This document shows positions 1-7,738 of a DNA stretch of 64,000 nt, one piece after another (position 1 is the first letter of the stretch; each line of letters opens with the position of its first letter). Source of the DNA: Neisseria lisongii. Its GTDB lineage: Bacteria; Pseudomonadota; Gammaproteobacteria; Burkholderiales; Neisseriaceae. The notes below the pieces were generated by a model, which searched no databases, was not told where the DNA came from, and saw only the letters and a program-made list of their open reading frames with translations. The DNA lies in assembly GCF_028463985.1 (NCBI RefSeq), contig NZ_CP116766.1, positions 1,426,001 to 1,490,000 on the forward strand, given 5' to 3'. A program made the translations under genes and the position numbers.

Positions 1-165
1 CGCATTAAAGAGGCCGCCCAATATGTCGATATCAACCAATTATGCCTCAGCCCGCAATGCGGCTTTGCCTCTACCGAAGAAGGCAACGTGCTGACCGAAG
101 AAGACCAGTGGAAAAAACTGGCGCTGATCCGCAGCATTGTGGACGAAGTATGGGGCGATAAATAA
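1..165 (+). CDS. MetE-like methyltransferase, C-terminal fragment (cut by window edge)
   Basis: Only the last 54 codons are in the window; the reading frame is open from base 1 to the TAA at 163-165. The tail contains SPQCGFAST, the C-terminal zinc-ligand cysteine region of cobalamin-independent methionine synthase-type methyltransferases (COG0620), and ends in EVWGDK. The spacing and the end shortly after this motif resemble the short YxjG/YxjH-type paralogues rather than full-length MetE, which I infer from memory of those families. The likely role is methyl transfer from a methyl-folate donor to a thiol such as homocysteine. It converges with the transaldolase gene. Confidence 0.7.
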   Translation, partial: RIKEAAQYVDINQLCLSPQCGFASTEEGNVLTEEDQWKKLALIRSIVDEVWGDK

Positions 166-171
166 TTGAAC

Positions 172-472
172 TATAGTGGATTAACTAAATAATCCATACC
201 ATTTAATCCGGCACTTGTAGTTCTGTGCATTTTATGTCGAAGCCGTCTGAAAATCTGATTTTAGCTTTGCAGAAACTCGCTACGCTCGTTTTGGCGAAAC
301 CTACGGTTTTAGCTGCGCAGAAACTCGCTTTGCTCGTTTTCAGACGACATTCATGTGGAATTTAAAGAACACGTGCGTGCTTGAGGCACGCACGCTACAC
401 ACGATTCCCTGTCCCGCTGGCCGGAAGGGTGGTTCACTTGGGTTGTAATATTTTTTTGGTTAATTCACGATA
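172..472. mobile_element. TATAGTG-type miniature element, copy 1 (301 bp)
   Basis: It starts TATAGTGGATTAACTAAAT and ends TTGGTTAATTCACGATA, which are imperfect inverted repeats. The right ~125 bp, from the segment beginning ATGTGGAATTTAAAGAACAC to the end, matches copy 2 at 34882-35126 closely, including GGTTCACTTGGGTTGTAATA just inside the right end. The centre carries DUS-bounded ~30-bp tandem units at 240-348. No transposase is encoded, so this looks like a MITE-like, non-autonomous element. Ends were set from the terminal repeats alone. Confidence 0.6.
240..348. repeat. DUS-bounded ~30-bp tandem repeat (inside MITE copy 1)
   Basis: Two units of the form TTTTAGCTNNGCAGAAACTCGCTNNGCTCG lie between a DUS (GCCGTCTGAAA, 242-252) and a decayed inverted DUS (TTTTCAGACGAC), joined by a linker with TTGGCGAAACCTACGG. 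The same unit recurs at about a dozen intergenic places in the window. Confidence 0.7.
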
Positions 473-492
473 ATGATAGAAAGTTCATCAAA

Positions 493-527
493 CAGGCCGT
501 CTGAAAATCGGGTTTTCAGACGGCCTG
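493..527. terminator. Inverted DUS pair, terminator of transaldolase
   Basis: CAGGCCGTCTGAAAA and its reverse complement are separated by a few bases (TCGG), giving a strong hairpin immediately downstream of the minus-strand transaldolase stop. It may act in both directions, since the upstream plus-strand gene also points toward it. Confidence 0.75.
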
Positions 528-553
528 ATGTTTGGGTATCACCGAAAAACAGC

Positions 554-1606
554 TTATGCCAGCGGCTCAAGCAGTTTGGCGAAGGCTTCTTCAAACTGTT
601 TCAAACCGTCTTCCTGCAAGCGGACGGCAAGGGCTTCGAGGTCGATGCCGAGTTCGGCAACGGCGGCCAAATCCGCCAAAGCCTGATCGGTATGTTCTGC
701 CAAGACGGCTTTGGCCGTCCCGTGGTCGATAAAGGCTTTCAGGGTGGCATCGGGTACGGTGTTTACCGTTTCTGCACCAATTAGGCTGTCCACATACAGC
801 GTGTCGGGATACGCCGGATTTTTCACGCCGGTCGATGCCCACAAAAGCTGCACCCGATTAGCACCTTGTGCGGCAAGGCGTTGGAAGCTGCTGCTGCCGA
901 AGTATTCCGCCCAATCCCGATAGGCGGCTTTGGCTAAGGCGATGGCGGTTTTGCCTTGAAGCGCTTCGGGCAAGGTGGTATCGAGTGCGTTGTCGATACG
1001 GGAAATAAAGAAGCTGGCAACGACACGGATGTTTTCCACGCTCAAGCCTGCTGCCAACCGTTTGGTAATGCCCCGCTGGTAGGCGGCGTAGGCTTTTTGG
1101 GTTTGACTGCGGGAAAACAGCAGGGTCAGGTTGATGCTCAAACCGGCTTCAATCAGGGTTTCAAATGCTTCGATGCCCTCGTCGGTGGCGGGGATTTTAA
1201 TCATGGCATTCGGACGGTTGATGGCCTGATACAGGCGTTTGGCTTCTTCAACAGTCGCTTCGGCGTTGCGGGACAGTTCCGGCGACACTTCGAGGCTGAC
1301 AAAACCGCTCTGCCCGCCCGCCTGATATTGGCTCAAACACACATCGCAGGCGGCCTGCACGTCTGCCACGGCCATGGTTTCATAACGCTGCTGCGGCGAA
1401 AGGCCGGTCTGTTTCAAAGCGGCGACTTCTTCGGCATACAGCGGATCGCCGGCAAAGGCTTTTTGGAAAATCGCCGGATTGGACGTTACGCCGCACACGC
1501 CCTGTTGCAGCATTTGCGCCAATTCGCCGCTCTGCACCAGCGAGCGGGACAGATTATCGAGCCAGATTTGTTGGCCTAAAGCCTTAACGTCCGATAAAAT
1601 AGTCAT
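554..1606 (-). CDS. tal: Transaldolase
   Basis: The 350-residue product is a transaldolase. It moves a dihydroxyacetone unit between sedoheptulose 7-phosphate and glyceraldehyde 3-phosphate in the cytoplasmic pentose phosphate pathway. GVTSNPAIF at about residues 39-47 and MIKIPAT at 135-141 are the two family signatures; K137 in the latter is the expected Schiff-base lysine. The length fits the longer bacterial Tal type. The ATG start follows an AAAGGATTTC ribosome site. It is a single-gene unit ending in an inverted DUS terminator and divergent from kdsD. Confidence 0.93.
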   Translation of the reverse strand: MTILSDVKALGQQIWLDNLSRSLVQSGELAQMLQQGVCGVTSNPAIFQKAFAGDPLYAEEVAALKQTGLSPQQRYETMAVADVQAACDVCLSQYQAGGQSGFVSLEVSPELSRNAEATVEEAKRLYQAINRPNAMIKIPATDEGIEAFETLIEAGLSINLTLLFSRSQTQKAYAAYQRGITKRLAAGLSVENIRVVASFFISRIDNALDTTLPEALQGKTAIALAKAAYRDWAEYFGSSSFQRLAAQGANRVQLLWASTGVKNPAYPDTLYVDSLIGAETVNTVPDATLKAFIDHGTAKAVLAEHTDQALADLAAVAELGIDLEALAVRLQEDGLKQFEEAFAKLLEPLA

Positions 1607-1797
1607 CTCTGAAATCCTTTATTATTGTGAAGCGGTTATGCTACCCTGATTTAGCGGGTTTGAATAGGTTTGCCGCCATATTTAAAAGCTATAAAGATAT
1701 AAAATATCCAGTGGGTTCAATTTAAAAAAAGTGAAGCCGCTACAGCCGTCTGAAAATGCACTTTGTCCCAAATACAAACCGTTTACCGGAGTAAAAA

Positions 1798-2769
1798 GTG
1801 AATACCGAACAATATTTAAGCTGGGCGCATGATGTGTTAAACATCGAAGCGCAATCCCTGCACGAAATCGCCGCAGGTTTGGACGAAAACTTTATCCGCA
1901 CCACCGATGCGCTGCTGCACTGCCAAGGGCGGGTGGTGATTACCGGCATGGGCAAATCGGGTCATATCGGACGCAAAATCGCCGCCACCATGGCTTCCAC
2001 CGGCACACCGGCATTTTTCGTCCACCCTGCCGAAGCGGCGCACGGCGATTTGGGCATGATTGTGGACGGCGATGCCGTGGTTGCCATTTCCAATTCCGGC
2101 GAAAGTGATGAAATTTTAGCGATTATTCCGGCACTCAAACGCAAAAACATTACTTTAATCTGCATTACCGCCCGCCCCGATTCAACCATGGCACGCCACG
2201 CCGACATTCATCTGACGGCGGCGGTGTCGCAGGAAGCCTGTCCGCTCGGCTTAGCGCCGACTTCCAGCACCACGGCGGTGATGGCTTTGGGCGATGCGCT
2301 GGCGGTGGTACTGCTGCGCGCCAGAGCGTTCACGCCCGACGATTTCGCCCTCAGCCACCCCGCCGGTAGTTTGGGCAAACGCCTGCTGCTGCGGGTGCAG
2401 GACATTATGCACGGCGGCGAACAATTACCGGCGGTCGAATGCGGCACGCCTTTGAAAGAAGCGATTGTGCGCATGAGCGAAAAAGGTTTGGGCATGTTGG
2501 GCGTAACCGACAGCCAAGGCCGTCTGAAAGGCGTGTTTACCGACGGCGACCTGCGCCGCCTGTTTCAAGAGCGGGAACATTTCTCGGGTATTTGCGTGGA
2601 CGACATCATGCACCCGAACCCGAAAACCATTGCCGCCGACAAACTCGCCACCGAAGCCTTGAAAGAAATGCAGGCCGGCCACATTAACGGCCTGTTGGTT
2701 ACCGATTCAGACGGCATCCTGACCGGTGCGCTGAATATGCACGATTTGCTGATGGCAAGAATTGTGTAA
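1798..2769 (+). CDS. kdsD: D-arabinose-5-phosphate isomerase
   Basis: The 323-residue product interconverts ribulose 5-phosphate and arabinose 5-phosphate, the first step of Kdo synthesis for lipooligosaccharide. The SIS domain spans about residues 35-180, with GMGKSGHIG at 50-58 and the conserved HPAGSLGKRLL near 185-195. Two CBS domains fill residues 205-323. The start is GTG at 1798, seven bases behind CCGGAGT; no ATG in the right place precedes the conserved N terminus. It heads the order kdsD-kdsC-lptC-lptA-lptB. The name kpsF is used for capsule-linked paralogues. Confidence 0.93.
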   Translation: MNTEQYLSWAHDVLNIEAQSLHEIAAGLDENFIRTTDALLHCQGRVVITGMGKSGHIGRKIAATMASTGTPAFFVHPAEAAHGDLGMIVDGDAVVAISNSGESDEILAIIPALKRKNITLICITARPDSTMARHADIHLTAAVSQEACPLGLAPTSSTTAVMALGDALAVVLLRARAFTPDDFALSHPAGSLGKRLLLRVQDIMHGGEQLPAVECGTPLKEAIVRMSEKGLGMLGVTDSQGRLKGVFTDGDLRRLFQEREHFSGICVDDIMHPNPKTIAADKLATEALKEMQAGHINGLLVTDSDGILTGALNMHDLLMARIV

Positions 2770-2832
2770 ACGCCGCCCGATGACTGAAACCCTTTATGCT
2801 AGAATAACGCCGCATACTTAATTGACGAATTG

Positions 2833-3381
2833 ATGAAACCCGCCATGCAAACCCTTACCCCCGAACTACAGCGCCGTGCCGCTGCTGTCAAACTGCTGAT
2901 TCTCGACGTGGACGGCGTATTGACCGACGGCCGCATTTTTATCCGAGACAACGGCGAAGAAATCAAATCCTTCCACACTTTAGACGGACACGGCCTGAAA
3001 ATGCTGCAGGCCGCAGGCGTGCAAACCGCCATCATCACCGGCCGCGATGCCCCTTCGGTCGGCATTCGGGTCAAACAGTTGGGCATCAACTATTATTTCA
3101 AAGGCATTCACGACAAACGTGCCGCCTACGCCGAATTGCGCCAAGCCGCAGGCGTGAGCGAAGACGAATGCGCTTTTGTCGGCGACGACGTGGTCGATTT
3201 GCCGGTGATGGTGCGCTGCGGCTTGCCGGTTGCCGTGCCGCAGGCGCATTGGTTTACCCTGCAACACGCCGCCTACGTTACGCAAAATGACGGCGGCAAA
3301 GGTGCCGTGCGCGAAGTGTGCGACCTGATTATGCAGGCACAGGGCAAGCTGGAAGCGGCGTTGAACGAGTACATCAAATGA
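2833..3381 (+). CDS. kdsC: 3-deoxy-D-manno-octulosonate 8-phosphate phosphatase
   Basis: This HAD-superfamily phosphatase of about 182 residues dephosphorylates Kdo 8-phosphate to Kdo. The first catalytic motif LILDVDGVLTDGR lies about 20 residues in, IITGRDAPS is motif II, and FVGDDVVDLPVM holds the Mg-binding acidic pair of the C0-type family. The frame also has a TTG at 2830 and a second ATG at 2845. I chose ATG 2833, but 2845 is equally plausible because no clear ribosome site decides it. The stop overlaps the lptC start (ATGA), indicating translational coupling. Confidence 0.92.
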   Translation: MKPAMQTLTPELQRRAAAVKLLILDVDGVLTDGRIFIRDNGEEIKSFHTLDGHGLKMLQAAGVQTAIITGRDAPSVGIRVKQLGINYYFKGIHDKRAAYAELRQAAGVSEDECAFVGDDVVDLPVMVRCGLPVAVPQAHWFTLQHAAYVTQNDGGKGAVREVCDLIMQAQGKLEAALNEYIK

Positions 3382-3956
3382 ACATCAAATGGCGCTACGG
3401 ACTGGCGTTTCCGCTGACGCTGTCGCTGGTTTTGGGCGGGCTGACCGCATGGCTGGGCAGTATCAGCCAAGTGCAAACCGAAGAAGTCCGCCTCGACCCC
3501 GACAAACCGCAATACACCATGAACGGCATTGCGGGCAAACGTTTTGACGAAACAGGCCGTCTGAAAGAGCATCTCACCGCCGAACAGGCATGGCAGTTTC
3601 CCGACGATAAAAACGTCCATCTCGGCAGGCCGAATCTGGATATGTATCAAGAAGGCAAACTGCTGTATCAAATCGGCAGCGAAGAAGCCGTGTACCACAC
3701 CGAAAGCAAACAGATTGCCTTCGAACAGCAAGTCGTATTGACCAAACCCGCCGACCACCGCCCCGCCGGTATCGTACGCACCGACCATTTATATGTCGAT
3801 ACCCAAAACCAAACCGCCCGCACCGAAGCGCAGGTTGCCTTTGAATACGGCGACTCGCACGGCACAGCCAACGGCATGACCTACGACCACCGCCAAGGAT
3901 TATTGAATTTCCCTTCCAAAGTGAAAGCCATTATTTATGATGCAAAAACTCTGTAA
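3378..3956 (+). CDS. lptC: LPS export system protein LptC
   Basis: The 192-residue product has one N-terminal membrane anchor (about residues 8-28, LAFPLTLSLVLGGLTAWL) and a periplasmic beta-jellyroll. It belongs to the LptB2FGC inner-membrane complex that passes lipooligosaccharide to LptA. Assignment rests on the anchor, the length, the weakly conserved jellyroll, and above all its position between kdsC and lptA. The start ATG overlaps the kdsC stop by four bases. An internal DUS-like segment (GGCCGTCTGAAAG) lies in the coding region. The 3' end overlaps lptA by 20 bases. Confidence 0.88.
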   Translation: MNIKWRYGLAFPLTLSLVLGGLTAWLGSISQVQTEEVRLDPDKPQYTMNGIAGKRFDETGRLKEHLTAEQAWQFPDDKNVHLGRPNLDMYQEGKLLYQIGSEEAVYHTESKQIAFEQQVVLTKPADHRPAGIVRTDHLYVDTQNQTARTEAQVAFEYGDSHGTANGMTYDHRQGLLNFPSKVKAIIYDAKTL

Positions 3957-4461
3957 AGCCGCCGCAACCGCCACCGTTTTATTGGCGGCGGCACCGGCGT
4001 TTTCCCTGCAAAGCGACAGCCGGCAGCCCATCGAAATCGAAGCCGACAGCGGCTCGCTCGACCAGAAAAACCAAACCACCACCTTCAGCGGCAACGTCAT
4101 CATCAAACAAGGCACGCTGAACATCCACGCCGCCGCCGTAACCGTGTCCCGCAACGACAAAGGTGAACAGCAGATGAAAGCCAGCGGCTCGCCGGTACGC
4201 TTCTCGCAAACGCTGGACGGCGACAAAGGCACGGTAAACGGCCAAGGCAACACCGTCGAATACGCCTCCGCCACCGGCTTGGTCAAACTCACCGGCAACG
4301 CCCAAGTCAAACGGGGTGGCGACATCGCCCAAGGCTCGGTGATTACCTACAATACCCGCAGCGAAGTCTATACCATAGACGGCACAGCCAAATCAGGTGT
4401 CCGCTCCGCCGCCAAATCCGGCCGTGTCAGCGTCGTTATCCAACCTAGCAGCAAACCCTGA
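3937..4461 (+). CDS. lptA: LPS transport periplasmic protein LptA
   Basis: The 174-residue product has a signal peptide (residues 1 to about 23, cleavage after a small-residue AFS) followed by an OstA/LptA beta-jellyroll. The repeated IEIEADSGSLDQKNQTTTFSG and GNVIIKQG blocks are typical of the fold. It forms the periplasmic bridge carrying lipooligosaccharide from LptC to LptD. The start lies inside the end of lptC. Only a DUS/repeat spacer of 154 bp separates it from lptB, so one transcript is possible, although the inverted DUS in the spacer could attenuate it. Confidence 0.92.
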   Translation: MMQKLCKAAATATVLLAAAPAFSLQSDSRQPIEIEADSGSLDQKNQTTTFSGNVIIKQGTLNIHAAAVTVSRNDKGEQQMKASGSPVRFSQTLDGDKGTVNGQGNTVEYASATGLVKLTGNAQVKRGGDIAQGSVITYNTRSEVYTIDGTAKSGVRSAAKSGRVSVVIQPSSKP

Positions 4462-4477
4462 TTCCCATTCCCGCCAC

Positions 4478-4596
4478 AGGCCGTCTGAAAACGAGCAAAG
4501 CGAATTTCTGCGCAGCTAAAACTGAAAGTTTCGATAAAACGAGTATAACGAGTTTCAGCGAAACTAAAATGAGCAAAACGAATTTTCAGACGGCAT
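4478..4596. repeat. DUS-bounded ~30-bp repeat cluster between lptA and lptB
   Basis: AGGCCGTCTGAAAA at the left and TTTTCAGACGGCAT at the right enclose about three degenerate units related to CGAGCAAAGCGAGTTTCTGC plus GAAGCTAAAA. The flanks can pair, so the spacer could form a long hairpin inside the lpt operon. Confidence 0.7.
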
Positions 4597-4615
4597 AACC
4601 GAAAGAACCTTTTTC

Positions 4616-5350
4616 ATGAGCCAAACCCGCAGCCGCCTGGTGGTGCAAAACCTGCAAAAAAGTTTCAAAAAACGCCAAGTCGTCAAAAACTTCTCACTCG
4701 AAATCGAAAGCGGCGAAGTCATCGGCCTGCTGGGCCCCAACGGTGCCGGCAAAACCACCAGCTTCTACATGATAGTCGGCCTGATTGCCGCCGATGCCGG
4801 CAGCATTCTGCTGGACGGCAGCGAACTGCGCCATCTTCCGATACACGAACGGGCCCGCCTCGGCATCGGCTACCTCCCGCAGGAAGCCTCGATTTTCCGC
4901 AAGATGACGGTCGAACAGAATATCCGTGCCATTTTGGAAATCAGCCGGCCCGACAAAAACGCCATCGACAGCGATTTGGAAAAACTGCTTGCCGACCTCA
5001 ACATCGAACGCCTGCGCCACAGCCCCGCCCCCGCCCTCTCCGGCGGCGAGCGCCGCCGTGTCGAAATCGCCCGTGTGTTGGCCATGAAACCGAGATTTAT
5101 CCTACTGGACGAACCCTTTGCCGGTGTCGATCCGATTGCCGTGATTGATATTCAGAAAATCATCGAGTTTCTCAAATCGCGAGGTATCGGCGTTTTGATT
5201 ACCGACCACAACGTGCGCGAAACCCTCAGCATCTGCGACCGTGCCTACATTATCTCCGACGGCACCGTCCTCGCCTCCGGCCAACCGGCCGACTTGGTAA
5301 ACGACGAACAAGTCCGCTCGGTCTATCTGGGCGAAAACTTCAAATATTAA
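4616..5350 (+). CDS. lptB: LPS export ABC transporter ATP-binding protein LptB
   Basis: The 244-residue cytoplasmic ATPase powers lipooligosaccharide extraction with LptF and LptG. Walker A is GPNGAGKTT at 40-48, the ABC signature is LSGGE at 141-145, Walker B is FILLDE at 161-166, and an H-loop follows in ITDHNVRET. The length is typical. It is followed by an inverted DUS terminator. In many proteobacteria rpoN comes next; here it is absent. Confidence 0.96.
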   Translation: MSQTRSRLVVQNLQKSFKKRQVVKNFSLEIESGEVIGLLGPNGAGKTTSFYMIVGLIAADAGSILLDGSELRHLPIHERARLGIGYLPQEASIFRKMTVEQNIRAILEISRPDKNAIDSDLEKLLADLNIERLRHSPAPALSGGERRRVEIARVLAMKPRFILLDEPFAGVDPIAVIDIQKIIEFLKSRGIGVLITDHNVRETLSICDRAYIISDGTVLASGQPADLVNDEQVRSVYLGENFKY

Positions 5351-5367
5351 GCCTGAAAAAACAAGCC

Positions 5368-5407
5368 ATGCCGTCTGAAAATGCGAATGTGTGCTTTCAG
5401 ACGGCAT
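5368..5407. terminator. Inverted DUS terminator of lptB
   Basis: ATGCCGTCTGAAA and TTTCAGACGGCAT pair around a 14-base loop, directly after lptB. The right arm is followed by a GTTTTTC stretch. Confidence 0.75.
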
Positions 5408-5459
5408 GTTTTTCTATTTCAAAGCCCTACAAAATCCGATTTACATAAACCATTGATAC

Positions 5460-5520
5460 ACAGTACAACAATACTGTTGAATGGTTCAACAAACGGAAAA
5501 GCCCACCGTTTCCGATGGGC
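5460..5520 (+). promoter_or_regulatory. Clustered hairpins upstream of a small ORF (attenuator-like?)
   Basis: Three inverted repeats follow each other: ACAGTA/TACTGT (5460-5477), TGTTGAA/TTCAACA with a TGG spacer (5475-5491), and GCCCACCG/CGATGGGC (5501-5520, one mismatch). CGGAAA (5494-5499) can instead pair with TTTCCG (5509-5514), which excludes the last hairpin. Mutually exclusive stems just before a small ORF resemble an attenuator or structured RNA. Function is inferred only. Confidence 0.35.
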
Positions 5521-5541
5521 GATAACATAAAGGGGTAGAAA

Positions 5542-5610
5542 ATGAATACTCACACTATTCAAATCCTATTCTTTTTATTCCTGCTGTTGGCAAGTCGTTA
5601 TGCCCACTAA
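5542..5610 (+). CDS. Candidate 22-residue hydrophobic peptide
   Basis: ATG at 5542 follows AAAGGGGTAGAAA, a good ribosome site. It encodes MNTHTIQILFFLFL then LLASRYAH and a TAA: a short polar start, a Phe/Leu-rich core long enough to enter a membrane, and a basic/aromatic end. It could be a membrane micropeptide, a leader peptide, or the coding part of a dual-function small RNA. I recognise no family. A strong hairpin lies 11 bases downstream of the stop. Confidence 0.45.
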   Translation: MNTHTIQILFFLFLLLASRYAH

Positions 5611-5621
5611 GGAATAAAAAG

Positions 5622-5649
5622 CTAGGCGGTGGCGGCAACCGCCGCCTAG
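5622..5649 (+). terminator. Strong hairpin after the 22-codon ORF
   Basis: CTAGGCGG and CCGCCTAG form the outer stem with a further CGG/CCG around a CAA loop. It is followed by TCCCTTTATC rather than a long T-run, so it is a weak classical terminator or a stability/attenuation element. Confidence 0.5.
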
Positions 5650-5923
5650 TCCCTTTATCTTACAAAAATCCATGCTGCGGCGCAAGAAAAATATCATATT
5701 AAATCATAGTAGTAAAAAATCTGCTGTCTCATAGCCGAGAACCATACCGAAAATCCATAAACCGCCTGCTTGTCTATCCCCATATTTTGGGTTACGCTAT
5801 AGTGAATTCACGATATCGGCAATCTATCTTAAAAACAACCATACCCCCGAACCACGACTGAATTTTCCGGCCAAGCTGCGGCTTTGCCGTTTTTCAACGT
5901 CATTTCCACCTAAGGAGTGCATT

Positions 5924-6211
5924 ATGAATCTGAAAATCACCGGTCTGAATTTTGATGTTACCGAAGCCATCAAAAGCTATGTTACCGAGAAACTGGCACG
6001 AATCAACCGCCATTCGGCGGACGTTATCTCGACTGCGATCACGCTCTCGGTTGATAAGTTGGATAAAAAGGCGGAAGCGGATTTGCATTTGGCGGGCAAA
6101 AGCCTGCATGTGGAAGCGGTCGAACAGGATATGTATGCGGCGATTGATGTGTTGATGGACAAATTGGATCGGGCGGTATTGAAGCATAAGGAAAAAGCCG
6201 CCGCTCGATAA
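5924..6211 (+). CDS. hpf: Ribosome hibernation promoting factor (short HPF)
   Basis: The 95-residue product is a short-form HPF/YfiA protein that binds the 30S decoding region and promotes 100S ribosome dimers in stationary phase. The N-terminal MNLKITGLNFDVTEAIKSYV and the central ADLHLAGKSLHVEA strand are typical, and the long-form C-terminal dimerisation domain is absent. ATG 5924 follows TAAGGAGTG. Its place after the lpt genes is the ancestral lptB-rpoN-hpf context without rpoN. Confidence 0.92.
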   Translation: MNLKITGLNFDVTEAIKSYVTEKLARINRHSADVISTAITLSVDKLDKKAEADLHLAGKSLHVEAVEQDMYAAIDVLMDKLDRAVLKHKEKAAAR

Positions 6212-6254
6212 ATGATGGTGAACTGACTATCGCCCAATCGTTGCAAATAAAACA

Positions 6255-6287
6255 AAGCCGTCTGAAAACCTGATTTTCAGACGGCTT
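6255..6287. terminator. Bidirectional inverted DUS terminator, hpf/fabF
   Basis: AAGCCGTCTGAAAA and TTTTCAGACGGCTT enclose a five-base loop between the convergent hpf and fabF genes. Confidence 0.8.
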
Positions 6288-6309
6288 ACTTTATATAATT
6301 TGTTGCCAA

Positions 6310-7557
6310 TCAACCGGTAAAGCGTTTGAACACCAGCGTGCCGTTGGTGCCGCCGAAACCGAATGAGTTGGAAATCGCTACATTGATTGCCGCATCACGG
6401 GCTTCGTTGGCGCAATAATCCAAATCGCAACCGGCTTCAATGTCTTGCTCGAAGATGTTGATGGTCGGCGGTACTTGTTGGTGATGCATGGCCAGAACGC
6501 TGTAAATCGCTTCCACGCCGCCGGCTGCGCCCAACAGGTGGCCGGTCATGGATTTGGTGGAGCTGACAACGGTTTTGTAGGCGTGATCGCCCAAGGCCCG
6601 CTTCAGCGCTTTGGTTTCGTTGGCATCGCCCAACGGCGTTGAAGTGCCGTGTGCATTGACGTAATCGACATCGTCCGGATTCAGTCCGGCATCTTTCAAG
6701 GCACGGGTTACGGCCAGTGCCGGACCTTCTTCGTTGGGAGCGGTAATGTGGTAGGCATCGGAACTCATGCCGAAGCCGACGATTTCGGCGTAGATTTTCG
6801 CACCGCGTTTTTTGGCATGTTCCAACTCTTCCAATACCAATACGCCTGCGCCCTCGCCGATAACGAAGCCGTCCCGGCCTTTGTCCCACGGACGGGAAGC
6901 GGTTGCAGGGTCGTCGTTGCGGGTGGAAAGTGCCTTCATGGCGGCAAAACCGCCTACGCCCAAGGTGCTGATTGCACCTTCGGCACCGCCGGCAATCATC
7001 ACGTCGGCATCGCCGTATTGAATCAGGCGGGCGGAGTCGCCGATGGAATGTGCGCCGGTGGTACATGCCGATACCATGCCGTAGCTCGGGCCTCGGTAGC
7101 CTTTGAGAATGGTTACATGGCCGGAAATCAGGTTAATCAGCGAACCGGGAATGAAAAACGGGTTGATTTTGCGTGCGCCGCCTTCGGCAATGGCGTTGGC
7201 GGTGGCTTCGATGCTCGGCAAGCCGCCGATACCGGAACCGATGTTCACGCCGATACGGTCTTTATCCAAACCTTCGGTTTCGTCCAAACCCGAATCGGCA
7301 ATCGCCTGCAGTGCGGCGGCAATGCCGTAGTGGATAAACACGTCCATGCGGCGGGCTTCTTTGGCGCTGATGTAGTCGCCGATATTGAAATCGCGTACTT
7401 CGCCGGCAATCTGGCTGTTGAGGTCGGAAGCATCAAAGCGGGTAATCCGGCCGATACCGCTTTTGCCTGCCAGCAGGCTCTGCCACGCTGAGGCGACATC
7501 GTTGCCGACCGGTGATACTTGGCCCAAACCTGTAATGACTACTCTTCTCTGGCTCAT
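6310..7557 (-). CDS. fabF: 3-oxoacyl-[acyl-carrier-protein] synthase II
   Basis: The 415-residue cytoplasmic condensing enzyme extends acyl-ACP with malonyl-ACP and controls cis-vaccenate formation. The Cys-His-His triad is visible: the Cys in SACTTGAHS (about 165), the His in NAHGTSTPLGD (about 305) and the His in SMTGHLLGAAG (about 340). The frame extends upstream to 7650, but the conserved start MSQRRVVITGLG begins at 7557, so I placed the start there. It follows acpP by 181 bp and is probably co-transcribed with it. Confidence 0.96.
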   Translation of the reverse strand: MSQRRVVITGLGQVSPVGNDVASAWQSLLAGKSGIGRITRFDASDLNSQIAGEVRDFNIGDYISAKEARRMDVFIHYGIAAALQAIADSGLDETEGLDKDRIGVNIGSGIGGLPSIEATANAIAEGGARKINPFFIPGSLINLISGHVTILKGYRGPSYGMVSACTTGAHSIGDSARLIQYGDADVMIAGGAEGAISTLGVGGFAAMKALSTRNDDPATASRPWDKGRDGFVIGEGAGVLVLEELEHAKKRGAKIYAEIVGFGMSSDAYHITAPNEEGPALAVTRALKDAGLNPDDVDYVNAHGTSTPLGDANETKALKRALGDHAYKTVVSSTKSMTGHLLGAAGGVEAIYSVLAMHHQQVPPTINIFEQDIEAGCDLDYCANEARDAAINVAISNSFGFGGTNGTLVFKRFTG

Positions 7558-7738
7558 GATAATCTCGCTGATATGGTTGGAATCTGAACGGCGGCACAAA
7601 CACGCAGCCTGCTGTGCCGCACACTGCGGGAAACAGGCTGTTGCCGCCATACGGCCTGCTTTATCTGTGCAACAGATAAGGCAAAAGCCTCTGATTGCGG
7701 CGGGCGCAGCAGAGGCCGGTGGGATTTTTTAGCGGAAA

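Larger units (their letters stand above)
5351..5923. other. 572-bp lptB-hpf gap, site of the missing rpoN
   Basis: The gap holds the lptB terminator, a cluster of hairpins at 5460-5520, a 22-codon ORF at 5542-5610, a strong hairpin at 5622-5649, an AT-rich stretch, and a solitary TATAGTGAATTCAC end near 5800. No recognisable piece of sigma-54 remains. In Escherichia coli and many relatives rpoN lies exactly here, between lptB and hpf. Confidence 0.6.

Noticed and set aside
6649..7491. 280-codon plus-strand frame over fabF
   Set aside because: Shadow of fabF on the opposite strand; low-complexity Gly/Ala/Phe translation and no ribosome site.
7558..7650. N-terminal extension of fabF
   Set aside because: The extra 31 residues are not FabF-like and the conserved start MSQRRVV lies at 7557.
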